Source of the DNA: JAGNHN01 sp964590645
GTDB lineage: Bacteria; Bacteroidota; Bacteroidia; Bacteroidales; JAGNHN01
Assembly: GCA_964590645.1 (NCBI GenBank)
Contig: CAZPYJ010000022.1
Location: 9,219 to 73,218 of the forward strand
Reading direction: 5' to 3'
Length of the DNA: 64,000 bases
The notes below the pieces were generated by a model, which worked only from the letters and a program-made list of their open reading frames with translations, had not been told where the DNA came from and made no database searches. This document shows, one piece after another, positions 24,852 through 34,333 of this stretch (its first letter is position 1; each line of letters starts with the position of its first letter). Made by a program: the position numbers and the translations under genes.

Positions 24852-25918
24852 TGAAACGCTTTGCATTGTGCTGTCTGCCCTTCCTTTTTCTGATGCTGCA
24901 CCTTTCCTGCCAGCAGAGCCAGACCCATCAAAATAACAGGGAGGTGCAAACGCCCCCTGCCGGGGATTTGAGTCCGGAAGCTGCAGCCCTGCGGCAGATG
25001 ACTTCGGCCCTGGAAAAGGATGCGGAAAACGACTCCCTGTTGAATGAACGAGCTCTTGCTTATCTGAAACAAGGCAAAATGAATGAGGCCTTGCGGGATA
25101 TCAATGAGGCGCTCCGGCTCAAACCCGACGAAGCCGAATACCTGATCACCCTTTCCGATATCTATTTTGGGTTGAATCAAAGCCCTAAAACAAGACAAAC
25201 CCTGCTCAAGGTGCTTGAACTCTATCCTGAAAATACCAATGCTATGCTGAAATTGGCGGAGATGAATCTCTATTTCCGCGATTATGAAGGAGTGGAAAGT
25301 TATGCCCGCCGCGCTATTGCTACAGATCCTACCTATGCCCAGGCCTATTTTATTCTTGGCTTTGCAAAGAAAGAAACCGGTGATACTTCTGCAGCTATCC
25401 GCCTGTTTCAACAGACCATAGACCGAGACCCCGTTCACTATGAGGCTTTTATGCAGGCAGGGATACTATTGGCCGCCAGGAAGGATAAACTGGCTGAAGC
25501 TTATTACAAGGGAGCGATTGCCCTGGATGCAGAACGCCTGGAAGCCTATTACAACCTCGGACTTTACTATCAGGAGAACGAGTTTTACAATGAGGCGATG
25601 AAAATGTACAATGATCTGATCGCCCTCCGACCGGATTTTAAGCTGGCTTACTACAACCTCGGGTATATCCATCTGGTCAACCTGGAAGTATATAATGAAG
25701 CCGTGAAGTTTTTCACTCAGGCCCTCCAGGCTGACCCCAATTATGTGGAAGCTGTCTATAACCGGGGCTATGCTTATGAGTTGATGGGCGATGTACTGAA
25801 TGCCCGACAGGATTATCAGCGGGCCCTCCAATTGCGTCCCAACTATGGATTGGCCATTTCCGGACTGAACAGGCTGGACCAGATGGACAGGGATGCAAAG
25901 GATGCCGGACTTGAATAA
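24851..25918 (+). CDS. TPR lipoprotein
   Basis: 355 residues. The lipoprotein signal MKRFALCCLPFLFLMLHLSC ends in lipobox LHLSC, so lipidation at Cys20 is expected. About eight tetratricopeptide repeats (residues ~60-345) follow, with recurring ALRLKPDEAEYL, YPENTNAMLKLA, DPTYAQAYFILGF and DPNYVEAVYNRGYAY patterns. It is a protein-interaction scaffold in the periplasm or outer membrane with no enzymatic domain. Its start overlaps the recA stop by one base, so it is translationally coupled to recA; nothing in the sequence explains this odd partnership. Confidence 0.9.
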   Translation: MKRFALCCLPFLFLMLHLSCQQSQTHQNNREVQTPPAGDLSPEAAALRQMTSALEKDAENDSLLNERALAYLKQGKMNEALRDINEALRLKPDEAEYLITLSDIYFGLNQSPKTRQTLLKVLELYPENTNAMLKLAEMNLYFRDYEGVESYARRAIATDPTYAQAYFILGFAKKETGDTSAAIRLFQQTIDRDPVHYEAFMQAGILLAARKDKLAEAYYKGAIALDAERLEAYYNLGLYYQENEFYNEAMKMYNDLIALRPDFKLAYYNLGYIHLVNLEVYNEAVKFFTQALQADPNYVEAVYNRGYAYELMGDVLNARQDYQRALQLRPNYGLAISGLNRLDQMDRDAKDAGLE

Positions 25919-25925
25919 GACGGTA

Positions 25926-26114
25926 TCATTTTTCTTTCTCTTGGCCAGCTTTGATTTGCGTTTTCAAATCCAGGACAGGGCATCCTCCACAGCTTGATGC
26001 ACATCCATTACAGGCATCAGACGAAGGCCTGGGCCTGAACTGTTGGTAGAGGTTACGGACCACAACAAAAGTGGCGCCGGCAACAATCAATATGGTGATG
26101 ATTTCCTGCATCAT
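25926..26114 (-). CDS. FeoB-associated Cys-rich membrane protein
   Basis: 62 residues. One transmembrane helix (MMQEIITILIVAGATFVVVRN) is followed by a Cys-rich cytosolic tail containing CNGCASSCGGCP. The size and layout match the FeoB-associated Cys-rich family, whose role in ferrous iron uptake (possibly metal relay or regulation of FeoB) is not settled. It is immediately downstream of feoB; the start overlaps the feoB stop by 4 bases (ATGA at 26111-26114 on the minus strand). An alternative start at 26129 (MGTNN) would overlap feoB further. Confidence 0.9.
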   Translation of the reverse strand: MMQEIITILIVAGATFVVVRNLYQQFRPRPSSDACNGCASSCGGCPVLDLKTQIKAGQEKEK

Positions 26115-28627
26115 ATTATTTGTACCCATTGCCCCGCCTGATAGGCCAGGAAGGCTACGATCCAGGCCACGGCAGTGGTGTAGAAAACGGTAAAGGCAGC
26201 CCATTTCCACGAACCGGATTCACGGCGTATGGTGGCAATGACGGCAATACAGGGGAAATATATCAATACAAAGAGCATAAAAGAGAGGGCAACGATGGGA
26301 TTGAAGACTTTCTCACCCATCCTGGGCCCCTCCATATAAGTCTGCTCCTGTAGTTTGGTCACCAATGAGGCAGTGAGTGCATCCTCATCCTCTGCCTCTG
26401 TCTGGTATAAAACCCCCAGGGTGCCCACCACAATTTCTTTGGCGGCAATCCCCGACAGGATGGCCACACTCATTTTCCAATCGAAGCCCAACGGATCCAT
26501 CACCGGTTGCACAAAGTTTCCGATCTGCCCGATCAGCGAGCCTCGTTGCCTTTCATACTCCTTCATAAACTCAGCTTCCCTGATCTGTTGTCCCAGACGC
26601 TCAAAAGCTTCCAGCTCTCCTTCTTTCAGCAAGCGATCTGCTTCTGACATCATTACGCTGATCTCCAATTCAATACGCCGGGTTTCTTCGTTGCTCCGGG
26701 GGAAATAACCCAGCGCCCAGATTATGATGGAAGCAATCAGAATGATACCTCCGATCTTTTTGAGATACTGCTCTGCCCTATGCCACATATGGGTGATCAG
26801 GGCCTTGAGGGTAGGGATGCGGTAGGGGGGGAGCTCCATCACAAAAGGCACATCCGCCTTCCTGAAAAAAGTCATCCGGAATAAAAGTGCCGAAAGAATA
26901 GCCAGGAGAACGCCCAGGCCGTATAAGGCAAACAGGATGGATCCCTGGTTTTTGACAAAAAAAGCACTGATGAAAAGGATGTAGACGGGAAGTCGGGCGC
27001 TGCACGACATAAATGGGTTGATCAGCATTGTGATCAGGCGATCACGGCGGCTCTCAATAATACGGGTGGACATTATGGCCGGTACATTGCATCCGAAGCC
27101 CATCAGCAAGGGGATGAAAGATTTTCCGTGCAGCCCGATGCGATGCATCGCTTTATCCATAATGAATACCGCACGAGCCATATAACCAGTGTCTTCCATC
27201 AGGGAAATGAAGAAGTACAATATCAGGATGTTGGGAAGAAAAACGATCACACCGCCAACGCCACCCAAAACCCCCTGGATGAATAAGTCTTTCAGCCATC
27301 CTTCAGCCATCTGCCTGCTCAGAAGCACAGAGAGATAGTCCACCCCCGTTTCGATCCAGTCCATAGGATAACTGCCAAGGCGGAAGGTAGCGATGAATGT
27401 TACCCACATAAAAAAGAGAAAGACCGGAATGCCCCAGAGCTTGTGGGTAATAAAAGTATCTACGATATCGGTCTTTCTGATGCGCTGGATACGGTTCACC
27501 TGAAAAGTCTGACGCAGCGCTCCTGCAATGAAGCCGTATTTGGCATCGGTGATCAGGGTTTCCGCCTCTTCGCCCTGGGTGGATTGAATGCGCTCCAGTT
27601 CCTTGTCCAGTGCTTTCCGGATCTGTTCCCGGTTCTTCAGGCTGTCAATCCTTTCATAAGCAGCTTCGTCCTTCTCCAACAACTTCAGAGAAAGAAAACG
27701 GGTGCTGATCTTGTCGATCAGGGCCTGATTTTCCGGATTCCGGATCAGTTTCTGGATTTCATTGATGCCCGTCTCAATGGTATTGCCATAGTGAATATGA
27801 ATATGCCGAACTACAGGATCCCTGTCTTCAAAGACATCAATGATCTTATTGAACAACTCGCTGATACCCTGTCGCTTGAACCCAACCGTGGGAATGATGG
27901 GGATTCCGAGCATCTTCCCCAGCATCTCATAGTCGAAGTGATCGCCCTTCTTTTCCAGCTCATCAAACATATTCAGGGCCATCACCACCTTGATATCCAT
28001 ATCGATCAACTGGGTGGTCAGGTAAAGGTTGCGCTCCAGGTTTGAGGCATCGACCACATTCACCACTACATCCGGCATTTCTTCCTGAATATACCTGCGT
28101 ACAAACAACTCTTCAGGAGAATAGGCCGTAATGGAGTAGGTACCGGGAAGATCGACCAGTTCAAAATGATATCCGTTTTTGCGAAAGCGGGCCACCTTGG
28201 CATCCACCGTCACGCCCCCGTAATTCCCCACCCTTTCGTGGCTCCCGGAGGCAAAATTGAAGAGGGTGGTCTTGCCTGAATTAGGGTTGCCGACAAAAGC
28301 TACCTGGATCTTCTTTTCCTTCAGGCCCAACTGTTTCTTTTGCCGGCTGTCGCTGAAACTTGAGCCGTTCTCTTCACTATGGGAATGCTGCTTTGGGTCT
28401 TCACCAACAGGACTTACCTCAATGAGGCGGGCTTCCGAATTGCGCAGGCTGACATTATAGCCCATCACCCTGTACTCCACAGGATCCTTCATCGGGGCCT
28501 CCTGTATCACCTCTACCTCACGTCCGGCCACAAAACCCATCTCCATTATGCGCTTGCGGAAAGCTCCCCGTCCCCTGACCTTGGTGATCAGGGCCTTTTC
28601 CCCTTTACGCATTTCAAAGAGATTCAT
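26111..28627 (-). CDS. feoB: FeoA-FeoB fusion, ferrous iron transporter
   Basis: 838 residues. The first ~75 are a FeoA-type SH3 domain (LFEMRKGEKALITKVRG...). Then comes a G domain with G1 GNPNSGKTT, G3 DLPGTYS and G4 NMFD, then the FeoB membrane region with conserved gate motifs (GFGCNVPAIMSTR and NPFMSCSARLPVY). The start ATG at 28627 is preceded by a TTG in frame that was rejected. By family it imports Fe2+ across the inner membrane in a GTPase-dependent way. FeoA fused to FeoB is common in Bacteroidota. The Cys-rich partner gene follows with a 4-base overlap. Two -7 boxes and a TTCTA-TT-TAGAA element lie upstream. Confidence 0.97.
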   Translation of the reverse strand: MNLFEMRKGEKALITKVRGRGAFRKRIMEMGFVAGREVEVIQEAPMKDPVEYRVMGYNVSLRNSEARLIEVSPVGEDPKQHSHSEENGSSFSDSRQKKQLGLKEKKIQVAFVGNPNSGKTTLFNFASGSHERVGNYGGVTVDAKVARFRKNGYHFELVDLPGTYSITAYSPEELFVRRYIQEEMPDVVVNVVDASNLERNLYLTTQLIDMDIKVVMALNMFDELEKKGDHFDYEMLGKMLGIPIIPTVGFKRQGISELFNKIIDVFEDRDPVVRHIHIHYGNTIETGINEIQKLIRNPENQALIDKISTRFLSLKLLEKDEAAYERIDSLKNREQIRKALDKELERIQSTQGEEAETLITDAKYGFIAGALRQTFQVNRIQRIRKTDIVDTFITHKLWGIPVFLFFMWVTFIATFRLGSYPMDWIETGVDYLSVLLSRQMAEGWLKDLFIQGVLGGVGGVIVFLPNILILYFFISLMEDTGYMARAVFIMDKAMHRIGLHGKSFIPLLMGFGCNVPAIMSTRIIESRRDRLITMLINPFMSCSARLPVYILFISAFFVKNQGSILFALYGLGVLLAILSALLFRMTFFRKADVPFVMELPPYRIPTLKALITHMWHRAEQYLKKIGGIILIASIIIWALGYFPRSNEETRRIELEISVMMSEADRLLKEGELEAFERLGQQIREAEFMKEYERQRGSLIGQIGNFVQPVMDPLGFDWKMSVAILSGIAAKEIVVGTLGVLYQTEAEDEDALTASLVTKLQEQTYMEGPRMGEKVFNPIVALSFMLFVLIYFPCIAVIATIRRESGSWKWAAFTVFYTTAVAWIVAFLAYQAGQWVQII

Positions 28628-28661
28628 CAAGCAACTTATTTAGAATGTTTCAAAATTATGG

Positions 28662-28669
28662 CAAAGATA
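28662..28669 (-). promoter_or_regulatory. Promoter -7 box (TATCTTTG) of feoB
   Basis: TAnnTTTG on the minus strand, 34 bases before the feoB ATG. A second box, TAATTTTG, lies at 28651-28658. No clear -33 for either. Confidence 0.5.
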
Positions 28670-28699
28670 TTCAATTCCTCGATGATGGTTGAGGATGGC

Positions 28700-28711
28700 T
28701 TCTATTTAGAA
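28700..28711 (-). promoter_or_regulatory. Possible metal-regulator operator upstream of feoB
   Basis: Inverted repeat TTCTA-TT-TAGAA, ~30 bases upstream of the -7 box and so over the -33 region. The position fits a repressor site such as a DtxR- or Fur-type regulator; the regulator is not in the window and the assignment is inference. Confidence 0.3.
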
Positions 28712-28798
28712 AGACCGGGCATCTTCTGTTATAGCTGTTTGTTTAATGCTAAGACGGTGACTTGATTGTGTGGAAAACAACACGGGCATCTCCAGATA

Positions 28799-29332
28799 TC
28801 AGTCTAAATAAGGATCGCTTTCTGTATGGTTTTGGATAGCCCGTTGATGGATGACGTGGTGCAGCCGCACAATCCTTTCTCCCCAATGTGTATAGAAAAG
28901 CCTCCGGCATTCCGCAATGGCATTGACCCTTGAAGTGTGGGTGTTCTTCTGAAAAGCCAAAACATAATCCTTCATATCCTGGTAGATGTCGGCCAGATGG
29001 TCTGCCAGGCTGCCCTGCCAGGTGTCCTGGTCCTGAGGATCATTATAGTCGATGAAGTAGAAAACATCTTCCTTACCCATAAGCGTCCGGATATCATTGA
29101 AAACCACTTCCCATTGTTCCTCTGTGACGTAGCGTTCAGGCCTGAGTTCTTCCGGAAGCTCGTCAGGGAGCAGGTTCCCTTTGATGTAAAGAAGCGGCAG
29201 GATTTTCCGGTAATATTCCAGGACTTCATTCTTCGGGTAGCGGGATACGGATTCTGTAAACAAACAGAACTCATTGGCCACGGTCAGCAGTTCAATCACC
29301 GGGGAAGGGATATGTCCTTCATTCTTTGTCAT
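28799..29332 (-). CDS. DUF5063 domain protein
   Basis: 177 residues, all helical with no signal peptide, so cytosolic. Sequence features such as VIELLTVANEFCLFTES, ILPLLYIKGNLLPD and an acidic YFIDYNDPQDQ loop match the DUF5063 family of Bacteroidota, for which no function is known. Its ATG overlaps the stop of the phosphohexomutase gene (TCAT at 29329-29332), so it is translationally coupled to it. That makes a link to sugar metabolism or its control possible, but this is inference only. Confidence 0.78.
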   Translation of the reverse strand: MTKNEGHIPSPVIELLTVANEFCLFTESVSRYPKNEVLEYYRKILPLLYIKGNLLPDELPEELRPERYVTEEQWEVVFNDIRTLMGKEDVFYFIDYNDPQDQDTWQGSLADHLADIYQDMKDYVLAFQKNTHTSRVNAIAECRRLFYTHWGERIVRLHHVIHQRAIQNHTESDPYLD

Positions 29333-31068
29333 AGCCTCAGGTCTTCTTTGATGCGGCTGATGCTGTTTTTGAGTTCCTGCAGGATTTCTTCGGGATGTGC
29401 CGCGCTGTTCTTCCCGGCCTTTAGTGCAAAATAGAATTTCACCTTGGGTTCGGTGCCCGATGGCCGCACCGTAATCTTGCTGCCGCTTTCTGTGAATAAC
29501 TGGATGACGTTGGATTTTGGAAGGGGGATGGCGCTGCTCACTTCCTCCCTGATCCTGATGTCCTTGCTGTGCTGATAGTCCATCAGGCGGATCACCGCCT
29601 CGCCGGCAATGCTTGCAGGAGGTGATTCCCTGAACTGGCGCATCATCTCAGCAATCTCCTCTGCCCCCTTTTTGCCTTTTTTTGTAATGGAAAGCAAGCC
29701 TTCATAATAGACGCCGAACTGCCGGTAAATATCCATTAGCAGCTCGTACAGACTCATTCCGTTCTCTTTGGCCCAGGCGGCAGTTTCAGCGATCATACAG
29801 CAGGAGATGATGGCATCTTTGTCTCTGACATAATCCCCGATCAGATAGCCATAACTTTCCTCTCCGCCACCCAGGAAGGTTTTCTGTCCTTCATTCAGCC
29901 TGATGGCTTCCGCGATATATTTGAACCCGGTGAGCACGTCCATTACCTCTACGCCGTATTCCCGGGCGATGTCATTCAGAAGGTCAGTGGTGACGATGGT
30001 TTTCACAATAAAGGCATTCTCCGGTAAGCTGCCTTTTTCAGAATGCATCCGGAGCACGTAATAGATCAGGAGGGCGGCGGTCTGATTGCCATTCAGCAGT
30101 ATCATCTTTCCTTCCGGGTTTCTAAGGGCGATGCCCACCCTGTCGGCATCCGGGTCGGTGGCCATCACGAGTTCCGCCCCGCTTTCTTCTGCTTTTTGAA
30201 TGGCCATTTCCAGGGCTGCCGCTTCTTCAGGATTGGGGGAATGCACCGTGGGGAAATCTCCACTGACCACATCCTGTTCAGGTACATTGATGATGTTCTC
30301 AAATCCGAAGGCTTTCAGTGCCATTGGGGCAAGTTTTACGGCCGTTCCGTGAATGGGGGTAAAGACGATGCCCAGGCTTGAATGCTTTTTGTTCAGTGCA
30401 GGATTCAGGGATTGTGCTTTCAGGGCTGCGATGTAGGCCTCGTCGATGGCGCTACCGATGGGGTGAATAAGCTCAGGACGGGTTTCGAACAGGATATTTG
30501 CGGCTGATCCAACGGCCTGTACCTCTTTGATGACATTCTTGTCGTGTGGAGGCACCAATTGTCCGCCATCGTTCCAGTACACCTTATAACCATTGTATTC
30601 TTTCGGGTTATGCGAAGCGGTGATCATAATCCCCGACTGGCATTGCAGTTGTCTTATCGCAAAGCTGAGTTCAGGCGTGGGGCGCAGGGCATCAAAGACA
30701 TAGGTATGGATGCCGTTGGCAGAGAGCACATCGGCAACCACGCCGGCGAAAAGGGTGTTGTTGTGGCGGCAATCGTAGGCAACGGCCACCCTGATCTCCT
30801 GTTCGGGGAAGGATTTCTTCAGGTAGTTGGCCAGGCCCTGGGTTGCCATACCCACGGTATATTTGTTCATTCGGTTGGTACCGTGCCCCATAATCCCCCG
30901 AAGCCCGCCGGTGCCAAATTCCAGGCTGGTATAAAAGCATTCTTCCAACTCTTCCGGCTTATGCTCAATCATCTCAATGACAGCAGCGCGGGTTTCGGCA
31001 TCATAAGGTGCCAGGGTCCAGCTTTTGGCTTTTCTCAGGATTTCGGGGTCAATGTTTTGCAGGCTCAT
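29329..31068 (-). CDS. Phospho-sugar mutase (phosphoglucomutase/phosphomannomutase)
   Basis: 579 residues, the longer PgcA-type of the alpha-D-phosphohexomutase family. The catalytic phosphoserine loop is TASHNPKEYNGYKVYW (Ser in ITASHNP). The metal-binding loop is ATDPDADRVGIA, the sugar-binding loop GGGEESYGY, and the phosphate-binding loop RPSGTEPKVKFYF. By family it interconverts hexose 1- and 6-phosphates through a 1,6-bisphosphate. Glucose 1-phosphate is the precursor of UDP-glucose, which the UDP-glucose dehydrogenase encoded ~2 kb upstream on the same strand uses, so a functional link is plausible. It overlaps the downstream DUF5063 gene by 4 bases. Confidence 0.93.
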   Translation of the reverse strand: MSLQNIDPEILRKAKSWTLAPYDAETRAAVIEMIEHKPEELEECFYTSLEFGTGGLRGIMGHGTNRMNKYTVGMATQGLANYLKKSFPEQEIRVAVAYDCRHNNTLFAGVVADVLSANGIHTYVFDALRPTPELSFAIRQLQCQSGIMITASHNPKEYNGYKVYWNDGGQLVPPHDKNVIKEVQAVGSAANILFETRPELIHPIGSAIDEAYIAALKAQSLNPALNKKHSSLGIVFTPIHGTAVKLAPMALKAFGFENIINVPEQDVVSGDFPTVHSPNPEEAAALEMAIQKAEESGAELVMATDPDADRVGIALRNPEGKMILLNGNQTAALLIYYVLRMHSEKGSLPENAFIVKTIVTTDLLNDIAREYGVEVMDVLTGFKYIAEAIRLNEGQKTFLGGGEESYGYLIGDYVRDKDAIISCCMIAETAAWAKENGMSLYELLMDIYRQFGVYYEGLLSITKKGKKGAEEIAEMMRQFRESPPASIAGEAVIRLMDYQHSKDIRIREEVSSAIPLPKSNVIQLFTESGSKITVRPSGTEPKVKFYFALKAGKNSAAHPEEILQELKNSISRIKEDLRL

Positions 31069-31127
31069 AATGTGTGTTTATTGACTGATGGCAGACATTT
31101 TCTGATCGCATCTTTTTCTCCCTTAAC

Positions 31128-32006
31128 CTATTCGGAGGCGGCTTGTTCACTTAGTATCCGGATGCACTGCTCCAGGCTTTCCCTCCAGTGTGGGATGGAC
31201 AGCCCGAAATTGCGTTTTATTTTTGTCTTGTCGAGGGCGCTGTAGAAAGGGCGTGGGGCCGGTACCGGGTATTCCTCCGTGCGGATCGGGGACACTTTGC
31301 ATTGCAGATTAGAAATGGACATCACGGCCACGGCCAGATCGTACCAGCTGGCGATGCCTTCGTTGGTGTAGTGATAAATCCCCGAGGCGTGATCCTTTCT
31401 GTTTCCGGCGAGAATGTGCAGGATGGCCGAAGCCAGGTCTGTGGCCCAGGTCGGATTCCCTATCTGATCGGCCACCACATTGATGCTCTCCTTTTCCGAA
31501 CCAAGGCGTCGCATCGTTTTGACAAAATTATGCCCGAATTCGCTGTATAGCCAGGAGGTGCGGATGATCAATGCCCGGGGATGGTTTTGGCGGACGGCCA
31601 TTTCTCCCTCCAGCTTTGATTTCCCATACACACCTTGCGGGCCGGTGGGATGCTCCTCTGTGTAGGGCCGGTGATGCTGGCCGTCAAATACGTAGTCTGT
31701 GGAGATGTGAGTCATTCCTGCCTTCATCTCGTGGGCGGCCTGTGCCAGGATTTTGGGGGCGAGGGCATTCACCAGAAAGGCATTTTCTGCATCCGATTCT
31801 GCTTGATCCACTGCGGTATATGCAGCGCAGTTCAGGATATGATCAGGCTGAAAATCCCTGACGAAGCGGGTGACGGCAGCCGCATCCGTGATGTCCAGCT
31901 CAGGCAGGTCGGTGAAGACAATGTCTCCTCCGGGCAGCAGCTCAGGGTGCATTTTTTGGATGCTCCTGCCAAGTTGTCCCTGTGCGCCGGTAAGCAAAAT
32001 ACGCAT
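31128..32006 (-). CDS. rfbD: dTDP-4-dehydrorhamnose reductase family protein
   Basis: 292 residues. It has a Rossmann fold with TGAQGQLGRSI at the N-terminus (about residues 6-16) and the YxxxK motif in YGKSKLEGE. The NCAAYTAVDQAE and THISTDYVFDG segments are characteristic of RmlD/RfbD. By family it reduces dTDP-4-dehydro-L-rhamnose to dTDP-L-rhamnose with NAD(P)H. The other three rml genes (A, B, C) are not in the window, so the pathway assignment depends on distant genes, and a related sugar reductase is possible. It lies 9 bases after the UDP-xylose synthase gene on the same strand. Confidence 0.88.
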   Translation of the reverse strand: MRILLTGAQGQLGRSIQKMHPELLPGGDIVFTDLPELDITDAAAVTRFVRDFQPDHILNCAAYTAVDQAESDAENAFLVNALAPKILAQAAHEMKAGMTHISTDYVFDGQHHRPYTEEHPTGPQGVYGKSKLEGEMAVRQNHPRALIIRTSWLYSEFGHNFVKTMRRLGSEKESINVVADQIGNPTWATDLASAILHILAGNRKDHASGIYHYTNEGIASWYDLAVAVMSISNLQCKVSPIRTEEYPVPAPRPFYSALDKTKIKRNFGLSIPHWRESLEQCIRILSEQAASE

Positions 32007-32015
32007 TGCGATAGC

Positions 32016-32951
32016 TTAAAGTTGTGATTCAAAGTACGCTATGGTCTTCTTCAGCCCTTCTTCCAGTTCGATTTTGGGTTCCCATTGAAGGGTTTTTCTG
32101 GCCAGGCTGATGTCCGGTTGGCGTTGCATCGGATCATCGGCCGGCAGCGGATGATACACTATTCTGGACTTGGATCCGGTCATCTGAATGACTCTCTCGG
32201 CCAGTTCCAGGATGGTGAATTCTCCAGGATTGCCCAGGTTTACCGGTCCTGTAAAGTCATCCGGGCTGTTCATCAGGCCCATCAGGCCGTGGAGTAGATC
32301 ATCCACATAACAGAAACTGCGGGTCTGACTGCCATCCCCGTAGATGGTGATGTCATTGCCCTGCAGGGCCTGTACAATAAAATTGGATACCACCCTTCCA
32401 TCATTGGGATGCATCCGCGGGCCGTAGGTATTGAAGATACGGGCGATTTTAATGCGCACTTTATTTTGCCGGTGATAATTCACGAAGAGGGTTTCTGCCG
32501 CCCTTTTGCCTTCGTCGTAGCAGGCCCTTTCCCCGATGGGATTGACATTCCCCCAGTAGCTTTCCTGCTGCGGGTGTACCTTAGGGTCGCCATACACTTC
32601 GCTGGTACTGGCTTGCAGGATCTTTGCCTTGATCCGCTTGGCCAGCCCGAGCATATTGACGGCCCCCATCACGGAAGTTTTTACGGTCTTGATGGGATTA
32701 TACTGGTAGTGGATAGGCGAGGCCGGACAGGCGAGATTGTAAATCTCATCCACTTCAATATAGAAGGGCATCGTCACATCGTGGCGAAAAAGCTCGAAGT
32801 ATGGATTATCCATCAGATGGATAATGTTCTTCTTCTGCCCCGTAAAATAATTGTCAAGGCAAGCCACTTCGTGACCCTGTTCCAGCAGGCGTTCACAAAG
32901 ATGGGAGCCAAGAAAGCCGGCACCTCCGGTAACCAGGATTTTCTTTCCCAT
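32016..32951 (-). CDS. UDP-glucuronate decarboxylase (UDP-xylose synthase)
   Basis: 311 residues, extended SDR family. The NAD motif is TGGAGFLGSH at the N-terminus; Ser-Tyr-Lys catalysis is visible as STSEVYGDP and YDEGKRAAE. The stretch ACPASPIHYQYNPIKTVKTSVMG is diagnostic for UXS rather than for UDP-glucose epimerase or dTDP-glucose dehydratase. By family it converts UDP-glucuronate to UDP-xylose. The gene for UDP-glucose dehydrogenase, which makes the substrate, is the next one upstream (39-base gap). The two catalyse consecutive steps and are likely co-transcribed, feeding xylose into surface glycans. Confidence 0.92.
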   Translation of the reverse strand: MGKKILVTGGAGFLGSHLCERLLEQGHEVACLDNYFTGQKKNIIHLMDNPYFELFRHDVTMPFYIEVDEIYNLACPASPIHYQYNPIKTVKTSVMGAVNMLGLAKRIKAKILQASTSEVYGDPKVHPQQESYWGNVNPIGERACYDEGKRAAETLFVNYHRQNKVRIKIARIFNTYGPRMHPNDGRVVSNFIVQALQGNDITIYGDGSQTRSFCYVDDLLHGLMGLMNSPDDFTGPVNLGNPGEFTILELAERVIQMTGSKSRIVYHPLPADDPMQRQPDISLARKTLQWEPKIELEEGLKKTIAYFESQL

Positions 32952-32990
32952 AGCAATTTGTCTATGGCATACGGGAAGCGGCCGCTTCTA

Positions 32991-34319
32991 TCAGGCGCGG
33001 GTGGTATCTATCCCGATGCAGTAATAATCAAACCCGAGCTTCTTCATTTGCTCAATGTCATACACATTCCTTCCATCAAAGATGGCGGGGTTTTTCAGCA
33101 GTTTCTTAATGACCTCGAAATTGGGAAGCTTAAACTCAGGCCACTCCGTGGCCAGCAGCAGGGCATCGGCGTCGATCAGTACTTCATACTGGTCTTCAAT
33201 CAGTTCAATGCTATCCCCGAGCCGACGCGCTGCTTCTTCCATTGCCACAGGGTCATAGGCTTTCACCTTGGCGCCTTCGGCCAGGAATTTTTCAATCAGG
33301 ACCAGGGCAGGGGCTTCCCGCATATCATCGGTCTGCGGCTTGAAACTGAGGCCCCAGAGCGCAATGGTCTTGCCTCTCAGCTCTCCCTTAAAATAGGCCT
33401 TGGTTTTGTTGAAGAGGACTGATTTCTGGTCGTCATTCACGTCTTCCACCGACTGAAGGACCCGTAAATCGTAATTGTATTCTTTGGCAGTCTTGATCAG
33501 GGCTTTCACATCTTTCGGGAAGCAGGAGCCGCCATAACCAATACCGGGATAGATGAATTTGGGCCCGATTCTGCTGTCGCTGCCAATGCCCCTGCGCACC
33601 AGGTTCACATTGGCGCCAACGATCTCGCAGAGGTTGGCGATATCGTTCATAAAACTGATCTTGGTGGCCAGCATCGCATTGGCTGCATACTTGGTCATTT
33701 CTGCGGAAGGGATATCCATAAAAATCACCGGGTGGCCATTCATTGTGAATGGCTTATACAATTGCTTCATCAATTCTTCTGCACGTGCTGAATCCAGTCC
33801 CACCACAATACGGTCGGGTTTGAGGAAGTCATCCACAGCTGCTCCTTCTTTCAGGAATTCAGGATTGGATGCCACATCGTAGGGGATGACCGCACCCCGC
33901 TTGTCGAGGGTGTCTTGCAGGGTTTTCCGCACTTTCTCTGCGGTACCAACCGGCACGGTACTCTTGGTGACCACGAGCAGGTAGTCGCTCATATTTTCGG
34001 CGGTTTCCCTGGCCACGTCCAGCACATATTTCAAATCAGCACTGCCGTCTTCATCCGGAGGGGTGCCGACCGCAATGAATACAACCTTTGCCCCATCCAG
34101 GGTGGGTGCCAATTCGGTGGAGAAATGCAGGCGGCCCTTCTCAATGTTCCGCTGCACCATCTCTTCCAGTCCGGGCTCATAAATGGGAATGATCCCGTTA
34201 TTCAGGCCATCGATTTTGGCTTTGTCGATGTCCACACAAGTAACATTGATCCCAACCTCTGCAAAGCAGGTGCCGGTCACCAGGCCTACATAACCTGTTC
34301 CTACAATGACTATCTTCAT
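32991..34319 (-). CDS. ugd: UDP-glucose 6-dehydrogenase
   Basis: 442 residues from the ATG at 34319 (MKIVIVGTGYVG). The frame continues upstream to 34376 but that part holds the promoter. N-terminal NAD-binding motif GTGYVGLVTGTCFAE; conserved GEGG/catalytic Cys region GIGYGGSCFPKDV, whose Cys forms the thioester intermediate. ALWGLSFKPQTDDMREAP begins the C-terminal nucleotide-sugar-binding domain. By family it oxidises UDP-glucose twice to UDP-glucuronate. It is the first gene of the ugd-uxs-rfbD run. A hairpin (34334-34350) lies in its leader. Confidence 0.95.
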   Translation of the reverse strand: MKIVIVGTGYVGLVTGTCFAEVGINVTCVDIDKAKIDGLNNGIIPIYEPGLEEMVQRNIEKGRLHFSTELAPTLDGAKVVFIAVGTPPDEDGSADLKYVLDVARETAENMSDYLLVVTKSTVPVGTAEKVRKTLQDTLDKRGAVIPYDVASNPEFLKEGAAVDDFLKPDRIVVGLDSARAEELMKQLYKPFTMNGHPVIFMDIPSAEMTKYAANAMLATKISFMNDIANLCEIVGANVNLVRRGIGSDSRIGPKFIYPGIGYGGSCFPKDVKALIKTAKEYNYDLRVLQSVEDVNDDQKSVLFNKTKAYFKGELRGKTIALWGLSFKPQTDDMREAPALVLIEKFLAEGAKVKAYDPVAMEEAARRLGDSIELIEDQYEVLIDADALLLATEWPEFKLPNFEVIKKLLKNPAIFDGRNVYDIEQMKKLGFDYYCIGIDTTRA

Positions 34320-34333
34320 CTTTTCTTTTGTAT

